Shown here: in pieces, positions 1 through 6,652 of the stretch
How positions within the stretch are numbered: the stretch's first letter is position 1
Layout of the letters: the number at the start of each line of letters is the position of its first letter
Assembly: GCA_021825225.1 (NCBI GenBank)
Contig: JAKAIH010000140.1
Coordinates: 1 to 7,201, forward strand
DNA from: Pseudomonadota bacterium
Lineage (GTDB): Bacteria; Pseudomonadota; Gammaproteobacteria; Burkholderiales; SG8-39
Length of the DNA: 7,201 nt
Direction: 5' to 3'
Translations under genes and position numbers: made by a program
Notes under the pieces: model-generated
Told to the model about the DNA's origin: nothing
Database searches by the model: none
What the model saw: only the letters and a program-made list of their open reading frames with translations

Positions 1-1111
1 GGCGGATGACGATGTTCTTGAGTTCGCGCACGTTGCCCGGAAAGCGGTAGCTGCGCCACAGCTCGGTTGCGCTCTGATCGAGCGTGAACGGCGCGAGCCG
101 GGCCTGCTCGGCGTAGAAGCGGGTGAAGTGCACAAGCAGCAGCATCTTGTCTTCGCCCATTTCGCGCAGCGGCGGGACGCTGATCGAAAACACCGACAGG
201 CGGTGATACAGGTCGGCACGGAAGCGCCCGTTGCGTATTTCCTGGCGCAGGTCGCGGTTGGTGGCGGCGATCACGCGCGCATGGGAAATGCGCTGCTGTG
301 TCTCGCCCACGCGCTGAAATTCGCCGTTCTCGAGCACGCGCAGCAGCTTGGCCTGCAGTTCCAGCGGCAACTCGCCGATTTCGTCGAGGAACAGCGTGCC
401 TTCCTGGGCGTCCTCGAAATATCCCGACTTGTTGGCGACGGCGCCGGTGAACGCGCCTTTGGAGTAGCCGAACAAGGTGGGCTCGACCAGGGTGGGGGCG
501 ATGGCGGCGCAGTTGAGCGCGAACCAGGGTTGGTCCTTGCGGCAGGACAGCCGGTGCAGGCAGCTGGCGACCACCTCCTTGCCGCTGCCCGATTCGCCCT
601 CGATCAGCGCCGGGAAGGGCGAATCTGCGTACTGGCTGATCTGGCTTTTCAGTTTTTCAAGAATCGGGCTCGAGCCGATCAGCTGTTCGCCCATTGCCTC
701 CGCGCCGCCGGAGATTTCCGCGCTGCGAAACTGCAGCGCATGCAGCAGCAGTCTCTTCAGCGCTTCGGCCTCGCACGGCTTGGCCACGAAATCGGTTGCG
801 CCCAGGGTGAGTGCATGGCGCGCGTTGGCGGCGTCGTTCTGGCCGGAGAGCACCAGGATTTTCATCGCCGGGGAGTGCGCCAGCAGTTCGGTGATCAGCG
901 CAAAGCCTTCGTCCGGCCGATGCGGCACGGGCGGCAGCCCCAGGTCCACCAGCGCCAGTTGCGGCGGGGTGTGCTGCCGGCGCACCAGACTCACCGCATT
1001 CTTGCGCGAATCGCTGACCAGGACGTCGAAGTCCTTGCCCAAGGCGTAGGCCAGGGTGTCGGTGATCAGCTGATCGTCGTCGACCAGCAGCAGGCTGGGC
1101 TTGTCAGCCAT
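1..1111 (-). CDS. Sigma-54-dependent response regulator, PrsR-like (3' end cut by window edge)
   Basis: The first 370 codons, from ATG at 1111, are open to the left edge. Seen: an N-terminal receiver (about residues 5-125) with acidic pocket D11/D12, phospho-acceptor D56 in LVDLGLPP, S89 and K111 (AKP). A sigma-54 AAA+ domain (about 143-370) follows, with Walker A GESGSGKE (172-179), GAFTGA (219-224), Walker [10 protein letters not shown] (238-246), ATN (283-285) and GNVREL (359-364). The GAFTGA loop contacts sigma-54, so this should be an ATP-driven activator of sigma-54 promoters, switched on by phosphorylation. The Fis-type DNA-binding domain is expected beyond the window. The receiver has a long loop after D56 ([12 protein letters not shown]), as I recall from PrsR regulators of exosortase/PEP-CTERM clusters; that assignment is from memory and moderate. 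AAGG lies 8 bases before the ATG, which overlaps the ATPase stop (ATGGCTGA). The partner kinase is not visible. Confidence 0.95.
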   Translation of the reverse strand, partial: MADKPSLLLVDDDQLITDTLAYALGKDFDVLVSDSRKNAVSLVRRQHTPPQLALVDLGLPPVPHRPDEGFALITELLAHSPAMKILVLSGQNDAANARHALTLGATDFVAKPCEAEALKRLLLHALQFRSAEISGGAEAMGEQLIGSSPILEKLKSQISQYADSPFPALIEGESGSGKEVVASCLHRLSCRKDQPWFALNCAAIAPTLVEPTLFGYSKGAFTGAVANKSGYFEDAQEGTLFLDEIGELPLELQAKLLRVLENGEFQRVGETQQRISHARVIAATNRDLRQEIRNGRFRADLYHRLSVFSISVPPLREMGEDKMLLLVHFTRFYAEQARLAPFTLDQSATELWRSYRFPGNVRELKNIVIR

Positions 1112-1853
1112 GAGTGCCGCCTTCGATGCATTGGAGAAAGGCTTGTTCCATCGAGTCGCAGCCGTAGTCCTGCATCAGCGCGCGCGGACTGCCGCAGAAG
1201 CGCAAGCTGCCCCGGTGCAGCACCACCATGTGTTCGCAGATTTCCTCCACGTCGGAAAGGGCGTGCGAGGTGAAGAACAGGGTGCGGCCCTGTTCGCGCA
1301 GCTGCCGCAGCAATTGCTTGACGCGCGCGCGTGCCAGGGGATCGAGCCCGCTCATGGGTTCGTCCAGGATCAGCAGCTCGGGCTCGGCCAGCAGGCAGGC
1401 AGCCAGCCCGAGCTTTTGCGTCATGCCCTTCGAATACGAGCGCACCGGCTTGTCCAGCGCCGCGGCGTCGAGTTCGAGCGCGGCAAACATGGCGCGCACC
1501 TTGTCCTCTTCGACCGCGCGCCCGTCCCGGGCAAGCATATAGCCGAGGAAGTCGCGGCCGGTGAGGAAATAGGGCGGCATGAAACGCTCCGGCAGGAAAG
1601 CCAGCCGCGCGCGCGCGCGGTTGTCGCTATGCCGGGTGCCGAAGATTTCGATGCGGCCGGCGTCGACGTGGCAGAAATCGAGCAGGCATTTGATCAGCGT
1701 GGTCTTGCCGGCGCCGTTGATCCCGACCAGGCCGAAGTTCATGCCCGCGGCGATGTCGAGGTCGATCCCCTGCAGCACCGCCTGGCGGCCGTAGTTTTTG
1801 CTGACCTGGTCGAAACGGACTGCCGCTTGCGCCATAGAGGTAGGGTGAGCCAC
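1104..1853 (-). CDS. ABC transporter ATP-binding protein, ABC-2 (NatA/CcmA-like) type, no permease in window
   Basis: A 249-residue nucleotide-binding subunit, first gene of the leftward operon. Seen: Walker A GINGAGKT (44-51), Walker B LILDEP (161-166) with catalytic E165, D-loop SGLDP and switch H197. The signature is YSKGMTQ (140-146) rather than LSGGQ. The Q-loop position reads FLPE, with Glu instead of Gln. Both variants are, from general knowledge, common in ATPases that pair with ABC-2 permeases. It should energise a membrane partner, but no membrane protein adjoins it and the next gene is a response regulator. The permease may lie further left. The longest reading starts with GTG at 1853; ATG at 1835 (MAQAAVRF) is an equally good or better start by domain position. 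Neither has a strong ribosome-binding site (a GGA lies 6 bases before the GTG). Transport direction and substrate cannot be inferred. Confidence 0.93.
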   Translation of the reverse strand: MAHPTSMAQAAVRFDQVSKNYGRQAVLQGIDLDIAAGMNFGLVGINGAGKTTLIKCLLDFCHVDAGRIEIFGTRHSDNRARARLAFLPERFMPPYFLTGRDFLGYMLARDGRAVEEDKVRAMFAALELDAAALDKPVRSYSKGMTQKLGLAACLLAEPELLILDEPMSGLDPLARARVKQLLRQLREQGRTLFFTSHALSDVEEICEHMVVLHRGSLRFCGSPRALMQDYGCDSMEQAFLQCIEGGTHG

Positions 1854-1871
1854 TCGAATTCCAAGGTGATT

Positions 1872-1880
1872 ACTATATCA
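1872..1880 (-). promoter_or_regulatory. Putative extended -10 promoter element for the leftward ATPase/regulator operon
   Basis: On the minus strand the bases read TGATATAGT: a TGn extension followed by TATAGT, five of six matches to the sigma-70 -10 consensus. No good -35 is found 16-18 bases upstream, which fits an extended -10 promoter. Transcription would begin near 1865, about 12 bases before the GTG at 1853 or 30 bases before the ATG at 1835. Inferred from sequence only. Confidence 0.4.
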
Positions 1881-1903
1881 GGCCCCAAGCGATGTGCGCG
1901 CGG

Positions 1904-1915
1904 GCGTCCGGACGC
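1904..1915. promoter_or_regulatory. 12-base perfect palindrome in the divergent intergenic region, possible operator
   Basis: GCGTCCGGACGC is its own reverse complement. It lies between the two predicted -10 elements and overlaps the expected -35 position of the rightward mla promoter (about 1913-1918). A further GCGTC half-site lies at 1928-1932, 24 bases on. This placement suits an operator, but a palindrome of this size can occur by chance in GC-rich DNA, and no known consensus was recognised. Confidence 0.3.
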
Positions 1916-1932
1916 GTTCCCCTGCAGGCGTC

Positions 1933-1941
1933 TGGTAGAAT
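1933..1941 (+). promoter_or_regulatory. Putative extended -10 promoter element for the mla operon
   Basis: The bases TGGTAGAAT combine a TGn extension with TAGAAT, five of six matches to the sigma-70 -10 consensus. The -35 region is weak. A start near 1948 would leave a leader of roughly 26 bases before the mlaF GTG. The gene packing downstream makes this the most likely promoter for the whole rightward operon. Confidence 0.45.
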
Positions 1942-1973
1942 GCCCTCTCCGCGCTCCTTTCTGATGTCAATCC

Positions 1974-2792
1974 GTGCCGACGATAGCTGCAACCGACAAT
2001 CTGGTCGAGGTCGAAAACGTAAATTTCGCCTACGACAGCCGCCAGATACTCAAGGGCGTCAACCTCAATATCCGCCGCGGCCAGGTGGTGGCGATCATGG
2101 GGCTCTCGGGCTGCGGCAAGACCACGCTGCTGCGCCTGATCGGCGGCGCGCTGCGTCCTACCCAGGGAGAGGTGCGCGTCGGCGGCAAGGCGGTTTCCCG
2201 GCTGAATCACGACGAGCTGTTCGCGCTGCGCCGCAGGATGGGGATGCTGTTCCAGTTCGGAGCGCTGTTCACCGACATGTCGTGTTACGACAATGTGGCG
2301 TTCCAGATGCGCGAACACACCGATTTGCCGGAGGCGCTGATCGACGATCTGGTGCTGATGAAGCTGCAGGCGGTGGGCCTGCGCGGCGCGCACGATCTCA
2401 TGCCCTCGGAGCTCTCTGGCGGCATGGCGCGGCGCGTGGCGCTGGCGCGCACCACGGCGCTCGATCCGATGCTGATCATGTACGATGAACCGTTCGCCGG
2501 CCTGGACCCCGTTTCCATGGGTGTAATCGGCCAGCTGATCCGGCGCTTGAACGATTCCCTCGGGGCCACCTCGATTATCGTCACGCACGACGTGGCCGAA
2601 GCGCTGGAGCTGGTGGACTACGTATATTTCATGTCCGACGGCGTGATCGTCACCCACGGAATCCCCGACGAACTGCGTGCCTCGGACAAGCCGTTCGTGC
2701 ATCAGTTCGTCCACGGCGAAACCGACGGGCCGATGCCGTTTCACTATCCGGCCGAAGACTACGCGCGCGACCTCGACGCGAGGCAGGCGTAA
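1974..2792 (+). CDS. mlaF: MlaF, ATPase of the Mla phospholipid transporter
   Basis: A 272-residue ATP-binding subunit of the inner-membrane MlaFEDB complex, which powers phospholipid movement between the inner membrane and the periplasmic carrier MlaC. Seen: Walker A GLSGCGKT (43-50), Q-loop Q94 in MLFQFGALFTDM, signature LSGGMARR (147-154), Walker B LIMYDEP (167-173) with E172, and H205 in THD. The C-terminal tail DGPMPFHYPAEDY (251-263) is the MlaF hallmark; in the E. coli complex this tail embraces the partner MlaF subunit near MlaB. The start is GTG. An in-frame TGA at 1962-1964 excludes longer forms, and the first in-frame ATG lies inside Walker A. Ten residues before LVEVENV match the E. 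coli N-terminus in length. No clear ribosome-binding site is seen, so initiation may be weak or leader-dependent. The stop TAA overlaps the mlaE ATG by one base. Confidence 0.97.
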   Translation: MPTIAATDNLVEVENVNFAYDSRQILKGVNLNIRRGQVVAIMGLSGCGKTTLLRLIGGALRPTQGEVRVGGKAVSRLNHDELFALRRRMGMLFQFGALFTDMSCYDNVAFQMREHTDLPEALIDDLVLMKLQAVGLRGAHDLMPSELSGGMARRVALARTTALDPMLIMYDEPFAGLDPVSMGVIGQLIRRLNDSLGATSIIVTHDVAEALELVDYVYFMSDGVIVTHGIPDELRASDKPFVHQFVHGETDGPMPFHYPAEDYARDLDARQA

Positions 2793-3583
2793 TGGGCGCG
2801 GTAACCGAGTTTCTCGAGCGTCTCGGCGGGCGCGCCACCGGCGCGATCCACCGGCTCGGTTTCGCCAGCCGCTTTCTGCTGCTGACGCTGCAGAACTCCG
2901 GCATGTGCCTGCGCCGTTTCTCGCTGGTGACGCGCGAGATCTATTTTACCGGTGTGCTGTCGCTGATCATCATTCTGGTGTCGGGCCTGTTCGTCGGCAT
3001 GGTGCTGGGCCTGCAGGGCTACGACACCCTGGAGCGCTACGGCTCGTCCTCGGCGCTGGGGGTGCTGGTGGCGCTGTCGCTGGTGCGTGAACTCGGACCG
3101 GTGGTGGCAGGCCTGCTGTTCGCCAGCCGCGCCGGCTCGGCCATTACCGCGGAAATCGGCCTGATGAAGGCCACCGAGCAACTCGCCGCGATGGAAATGA
3201 TGGCGGTCGATCCGATCGGACGCGTGATCGCGCCGCGTTTCTGGGCCGGCGTGATCTCGATGCCTTTGCTCGCAGCCATGTTCTCCGCCATGGGCGTATT
3301 CGGCGGCTACCTGGTCGGCGTGCGGCTGATCGGGGTCGACGAAGGATCTTTCTGGTCGCAGATGCAGGCCGCGGTCGACTTCCGCGAGGACATACTCAAC
3401 GGCGTGATCAAGAGTCTGGTATTCGGCATTGCGGTCAGCTGGATCGCGGTGTTCGAGGGCTATGACGCCCCGCCCACCGCCGAGGGCGTGTCGGGTGCGA
3501 CCACGCGCACCGTGGTGACTTCGTCGCTGTCAATACTCGCCTTGGATTTCATGCTGACAGCATTCATGTTTCGAGGGGCTTAA
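2792..3583 (+). CDS. mlaE: MlaE, integral-membrane permease of the Mla transporter
   Basis: A 263-residue MlaE/YrbE-family permease, close to the usual length of about 260. Seen: an N-terminal amphipathic stretch, then hydrophobic segments at about 55-75, 87-112, 150-178, 205-222 and 245-261. The conserved core runs RELGP (99-103), ASRAGSA (111-117), AEIG (120-123), TEQ (128-130) and VDP (139-141). This is the family signature, including the region that couples to the ATPase. In the family, two MlaE subunits sit beneath the MlaD hexamer and form the lipid-binding cavity. The ATG lies within TAATG at the end of mlaF, and GAGG 8 bases upstream is a plausible ribosome-binding site, so translation is probably coupled. 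The next gene, mlaD, begins 2 bases after the stop. Confidence 0.97.
   Translation: MGAVTEFLERLGGRATGAIHRLGFASRFLLLTLQNSGMCLRRFSLVTREIYFTGVLSLIIILVSGLFVGMVLGLQGYDTLERYGSSSALGVLVALSLVRELGPVVAGLLFASRAGSAITAEIGLMKATEQLAAMEMMAVDPIGRVIAPRFWAGVISMPLLAAMFSAMGVFGGYLVGVRLIGVDEGSFWSQMQAAVDFREDILNGVIKSLVFGIAVSWIAVFEGYDAPPTAEGVSGATTRTVVTSSLSILALDFMLTAFMFRGA
3573..3578 (+). promoter_or_regulatory. Ribosome-binding site of mlaD
   Basis: GAGGGG lies 7 bases before the ATG at 3586. It is the strongest Shine-Dalgarno match in the operon and favours the first of the two tandem ATG codons (3586 and 3589). It lies inside the end of mlaE. Confidence 0.6.
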
Positions 3584-3585
3584 AG

Positions 3586-4062
3586 ATGATGAAGCGTAAG
3601 ACACTGGACCTTTGGGTGGGCGTGTTCGTCGCCATCGGACTGGGCGCACTGCTGTTCCTGGCCCTGAAAGTCGGAAATCTTGCGTCCTTCTCCGCCGCCG
3701 ATACATATCTAGTGACGGCGAATTTTGATAACATTGGAGGCCTGAAGAAGCAGGCGCCGGTGAAAAGCGCCGGAGTGGTGGTCGGTCGGGTCGAGAACAT
3801 CGGCTTCGATACCGAAACCTACGAGGCGACGGTTGCTTTGTCGATCGACAAGCGTTACGAGTTCCCGAAGGACACATCGGCGAAAATCCTTACTTCCGGC
3901 CTGCTCGGCGAACAGTACATAGGCCTGACGGCCGGCGGCGATACGGCGAAATTGAAGAACGGCGACAAGATCAAGATCACCCAATCCGCTGTGGTGCTGG
4001 AGAACCTGATCAGCCAATTCCTGTTCAGCAAGGCAGCGGACGGCAGCAAAGAGGGCAAATGA
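3586..4062 (+). CDS. mlaD: MlaD, MCE-domain periplasmic ring subunit
   Basis: A 158-residue MCE protein, somewhat shorter than E. coli MlaD (183) because the C-terminal tail after the pore helix is short. Seen: one N-terminal membrane anchor (about 9-28) with the IWVG-like start DLWVGVFVAIG, then the MCE domain (about 40-118) containing FDNIGGLK, APVKSAGVVVGRV and TSGLLGEQY. Leucines 106 and 107 sit at the positions of the E. coli pore-loop leucines that line the central channel. A helix follows, SAVVLENLISQFLF (134-147), which in the hexamer forms the top of the channel. Family knowledge: six copies form a ring on MlaE and hand lipid to or from MlaC. The stop TGA lies in an ATGA overlap with the next gene (a longer mlaA start at 4059). 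Confidence 0.97.
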   Translation: MMKRKTLDLWVGVFVAIGLGALLFLALKVGNLASFSAADTYLVTANFDNIGGLKKQAPVKSAGVVVGRVENIGFDTETYEATVALSIDKRYEFPKDTSAKILTSGLLGEQYIGLTAGGDTAKLKNGDKIKITQSAVVLENLISQFLFSKAADGSKEGK

Positions 4063-4811
4063 CAAGGACGATGAACATGTTGCGGCATTTGTTGGCATTG
4101 CTGCTGCTTGGCGCACTGGTTGCGCTGGGCGGATGCGCCACGGCCGGCGCTAATCCGGACGATCCCCTCGAAGGCTACAACCGCGCGATGTTCCGCTTCA
4201 ACGACGGCGTGGACAAGGCCCTCATCAAGCCCGTGGCGACCGGCTACAAGAAGGTGGTGCCGGAGTTCGCCCGCACCGGCGTAACCAATTTCTTTTCCAA
4301 TCTGGGCGATATCTGGATCGGGATCAACAACGTGCTGCAGGGCAAGCCCGGCAAGGGCGCGAGCGATTTCGGCCGCTTCGCGATAAACAGCACCGTCGGC
4401 ATACTCGGCTTGTTCGACGTAGCCAGCAATGCCGGGCTGGACAAGCACAACGAGGATTTCGGCCAGACCTTGGGCCGCTGGGGCGTGGGCAGCGGCGCCT
4501 ACGTGGTGCTCCCGATCCTCGGGCCGAGCACCGTGCGCGATGGCTTCAGCCGGTTTGTCGTGGACTGGCATGGCGACCCGCTGTGGTATGTGAACAACAT
4601 TCCGACGCGCAACGAACTGGTCGGCGTGCGCGTGGTCGATGGCCGCGCCAACCTGCTCGATGCCGGCCGGCTGGCCGAGGAAGCGGCCCTGGACCCCTAT
4701 ACGTACATGCGCAGCGCCTATCTGCAGCGCCGCCGCAACCTGATTTACGACGGCAATCCGCCGCGCGAGCCCGACTCGTCCGCGGATCCCCAGTCCGGGG
4801 CGCCGCGATGA
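4059..4811 (+). CDS. mlaA: MlaA (VacJ), outer-membrane lipoprotein of the Mla pathway
   Basis: A VacJ/MlaA lipoprotein, 250 residues from the first ATG. In the family it forms a ring-shaped channel with an outer-membrane porin, removes phospholipid from the outer leaflet and passes it to MlaC. Seen: a hydrophobic signal (about 8-24) with lipobox ALGGC and lipidated C26. The following residue is Ala, so inner-membrane retention is not predicted. The mature part has NPDDPLEGYNRAMFRFND (32-49), FFSNLGD (78-84), LGRWGVG, VLPILGPST (150-158) and DPYTYMRSAYL, all typical. Several starts are possible: ATG 4059 (overlapping mlaD as ATGA), 4071 and 4077. AAGGA at 4064-4068 is 8 bases before 4077, so MLRHLLALL, giving a 244-residue precursor, may be the true start. 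In E. coli this gene lies apart from the mla operon; here it is inside it. Confidence 0.96.
   Translation: MTRTMNMLRHLLALLLLGALVALGGCATAGANPDDPLEGYNRAMFRFNDGVDKALIKPVATGYKKVVPEFARTGVTNFFSNLGDIWIGINNVLQGKPGKGASDFGRFAINSTVGILGLFDVASNAGLDKHNEDFGQTLGRWGVGSGAYVVLPILGPSTVRDGFSRFVVDWHGDPLWYVNNIPTRNELVGVRVVDGRANLLDAGRLAEEAALDPYTYMRSAYLQRRRNLIYDGNPPREPDSSADPQSGAPR
4064..4068 (+). promoter_or_regulatory. Ribosome-binding site favouring an internal mlaA start
   Basis: AAGGA lies 8 bases before the ATG at 4077 and only 2 bases before that at 4071. This favours 4077 as the mlaA start, giving a 19-residue signal sequence before the lipidated cysteine, a normal length. If correct, mlaD and mlaA do not overlap but are 14 bases apart. 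Confidence 0.45.
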
Positions 4812-5431
4812 TCAGACTGCTTGCCGCCGTTTGCCTTTGCCTGCTGGCCAGCGCAGTCGGGGCGCAGGACGTCGCGCCCGATGCCCTGATCAAGCGCATC
4901 AGCGACGAAGTGATCAGCATCATCAAGAGCGACAAGGACATCAAGGCGGGCGACCGGGCAAAGATCAACGCCCTGGTCGAAGCCAAGGTGCTGCCGCATT
5001 TCAACTTCGAGCACATGACCCGGCTGGCCATGGGGCGCAACTGGCCCAAGGCGAGTGCTGCGCAGCAGAAACTGCTGGTGGATGAATTCCGCACCCTGCT
5101 GGTGTATACCTACTCGGGTGCCCTGTCCGCCTACAAGAACGAGGTGATCGAGTTCAAGCCGCTGCACGCCGCTGCGGGAGATACGGATGTCACGGTCAGG
5201 ACCCAGGTAAAGCGGTCGGGGGCCGAGCCGGTCAGCATCGATTACGGCATGGAAAAAACCGCCGGCGGCTGGAAAGTCTACGATGTCGTGGTCGGGGGCG
5301 TAAGTCTGGTGACCAACTACCGCGACACCTTCAATTCCGCAATTCGCGACAGCGGCGTGGATGGCCTGATCAAGTCGCTCGCGAGCAAGAACCGCTCCCT
5401 GGAACCCCAGGCCGGCGCCAAATCCAAGTGA
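4808..5431 (+). CDS. mlaC: MlaC, periplasmic phospholipid-binding shuttle protein
   Basis: A 207-residue MlaC/Ttg2D-family protein that carries phospholipid between MlaA at the outer membrane and MlaFEDB at the inner membrane. Seen: a cleavable signal peptide (about 1-19, likely cut after AVGA), then the MlaC fold with KINALVEAKVLPHFNFEHMT (51-70), ALGRNW-like AMGRNWPKAS (74-83), FRTLLVYTYSGAL (94-106) and DYGMEKTAGGWKVYDVVVGGVSLVTNYR (spanning 145-172), which are family landmarks. The frame stays open upstream to an ATG at 4583, but that would bury the signal peptide behind 75 residues that are the shifted reading of mlaA. The start at 4808 overlaps the mlaA stop as ATGA. GGGG about 7 bases upstream is a weak ribosome-binding site, so translation is probably coupled to mlaA. 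Confidence 0.96.
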   Translation: MIRLLAAVCLCLLASAVGAQDVAPDALIKRISDEVISIIKSDKDIKAGDRAKINALVEAKVLPHFNFEHMTRLAMGRNWPKASAAQQKLLVDEFRTLLVYTYSGALSAYKNEVIEFKPLHAAAGDTDVTVRTQVKRSGAEPVSIDYGMEKTAGGWKVYDVVVGGVSLVTNYRDTFNSAIRDSGVDGLIKSLASKNRSLEPQAGAKSK

Positions 5432-5715
5432 TCAAGCAGGCTGGGGGCCGGCTGCTGCTGCAGGGTCCGGTCACGATCGGCACTGTCTCCGCGCTGCTGA
5501 CGCAACTGCGCACGCTGCTCGCCCCGGGCGTGGCGGTGGTCGATTTCGAGGGCGTCACCGAGGTGGATTCGGCGGCAGTGGCGCTGGCGCTGGAATGCCT
5601 GCGCGAGGCGCGCAAGCGCAAACTCCCCCTGTCGCTGGCCAATCTGCCCGAGGCGATGCAGCATCTCGCGGAGCTCTACGCCGTATCCGAATTACTGCAG
5701 GCCGACGCGGCCTGA
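5428..5715 (+). CDS. mlaB: MlaB, STAS-domain subunit of the Mla transporter
   Basis: A 95-residue single STAS-domain protein, the normal length for MlaB. In the family it binds MlaF in the cytoplasm and is needed for assembly and ATPase activity of the MlaFEDB complex. Seen: alternating strands and helices with the STAS signature VVDFEGVTEVDSAAVAL (37-53). D47-S48 match the Asp-Thr pair of E. coli MlaB, so Ser stands where E. coli has Thr. ELY at 82-84 matches the conserved KLY near the C-terminus. The start is GTG, overlapping the mlaC stop as GTGA. No strong ribosome-binding site is seen, so expression probably depends on coupling to mlaC. Sequence alone does not separate MlaB from other short STAS proteins, but position makes the call firm. 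Confidence 0.92.
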   Translation: MIKQAGGRLLLQGPVTIGTVSALLTQLRTLLAPGVAVVDFEGVTEVDSAAVALALECLREARKRKLPLSLANLPEAMQHLAELYAVSELLQADAA

Positions 5716-5724
5716 TTTTGTTCT

Positions 5725-5739
5725 CGCCGCGACGCGGCG
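5725..5739 (+). repeat. Short GC-rich inverted repeat between mlaB and the next ABC gene
   Basis: CGCCGC and GCGGCG form a perfect 6-base stem with a 3-base GAC loop. It ends 6 bases before the ATG at 5746. No T tract follows, so it is not an intrinsic terminator. It lies where a ribosome-binding site would be, so in RNA it could influence initiation of the downstream gene. A chance GC-rich palindrome is also possible. Confidence 0.35.
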
Positions 5740-5745
5740 CCGCCC

Positions 5746-6651
<906 letters not shown>

Positions 6652-6652
6652 C

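Noticed and set aside
128..1273. Long plus-strand open frame over the response regulator
   Set aside because: It is antisense to a gene with all the sigma-54 activator motifs. Its product is rich in Arg, Gln, Ala and His with no recognisable domain, as expected for an opposite-strand shadow in GC-rich DNA.
1101..1964. Plus-strand open frame across the orphan ATPase and intergenic region
   Set aside because: It is antisense to a clear ABC ATPase with Walker A and B motifs, has low-complexity composition and shows no family resemblance.
1854..1973. Sigma-54 (-24/-12) promoter that the adjacent regulator might activate
   Set aside because: No TGGCAC-N5-TTGC-like element was found on either strand of the intergenic region.
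1892..2488. Plus-strand frame containing the ATG at 1964, as an alternative mlaF start or leader gene
   Set aside because: It is in a different frame from MlaF and overlaps its conserved ATPase domain; the product lacks any domain.
4583..4807. 75-residue N-terminal extension of MlaC
   Set aside because: The extension is a shifted reading of mlaA, and the real signal peptide begins at 4808 in an ATGA junction.
5725..5745. Intrinsic terminator after mlaB
   Set aside because: The hairpin is followed by mixed GC-rich sequence and not a T run, so it cannot be called a terminator.
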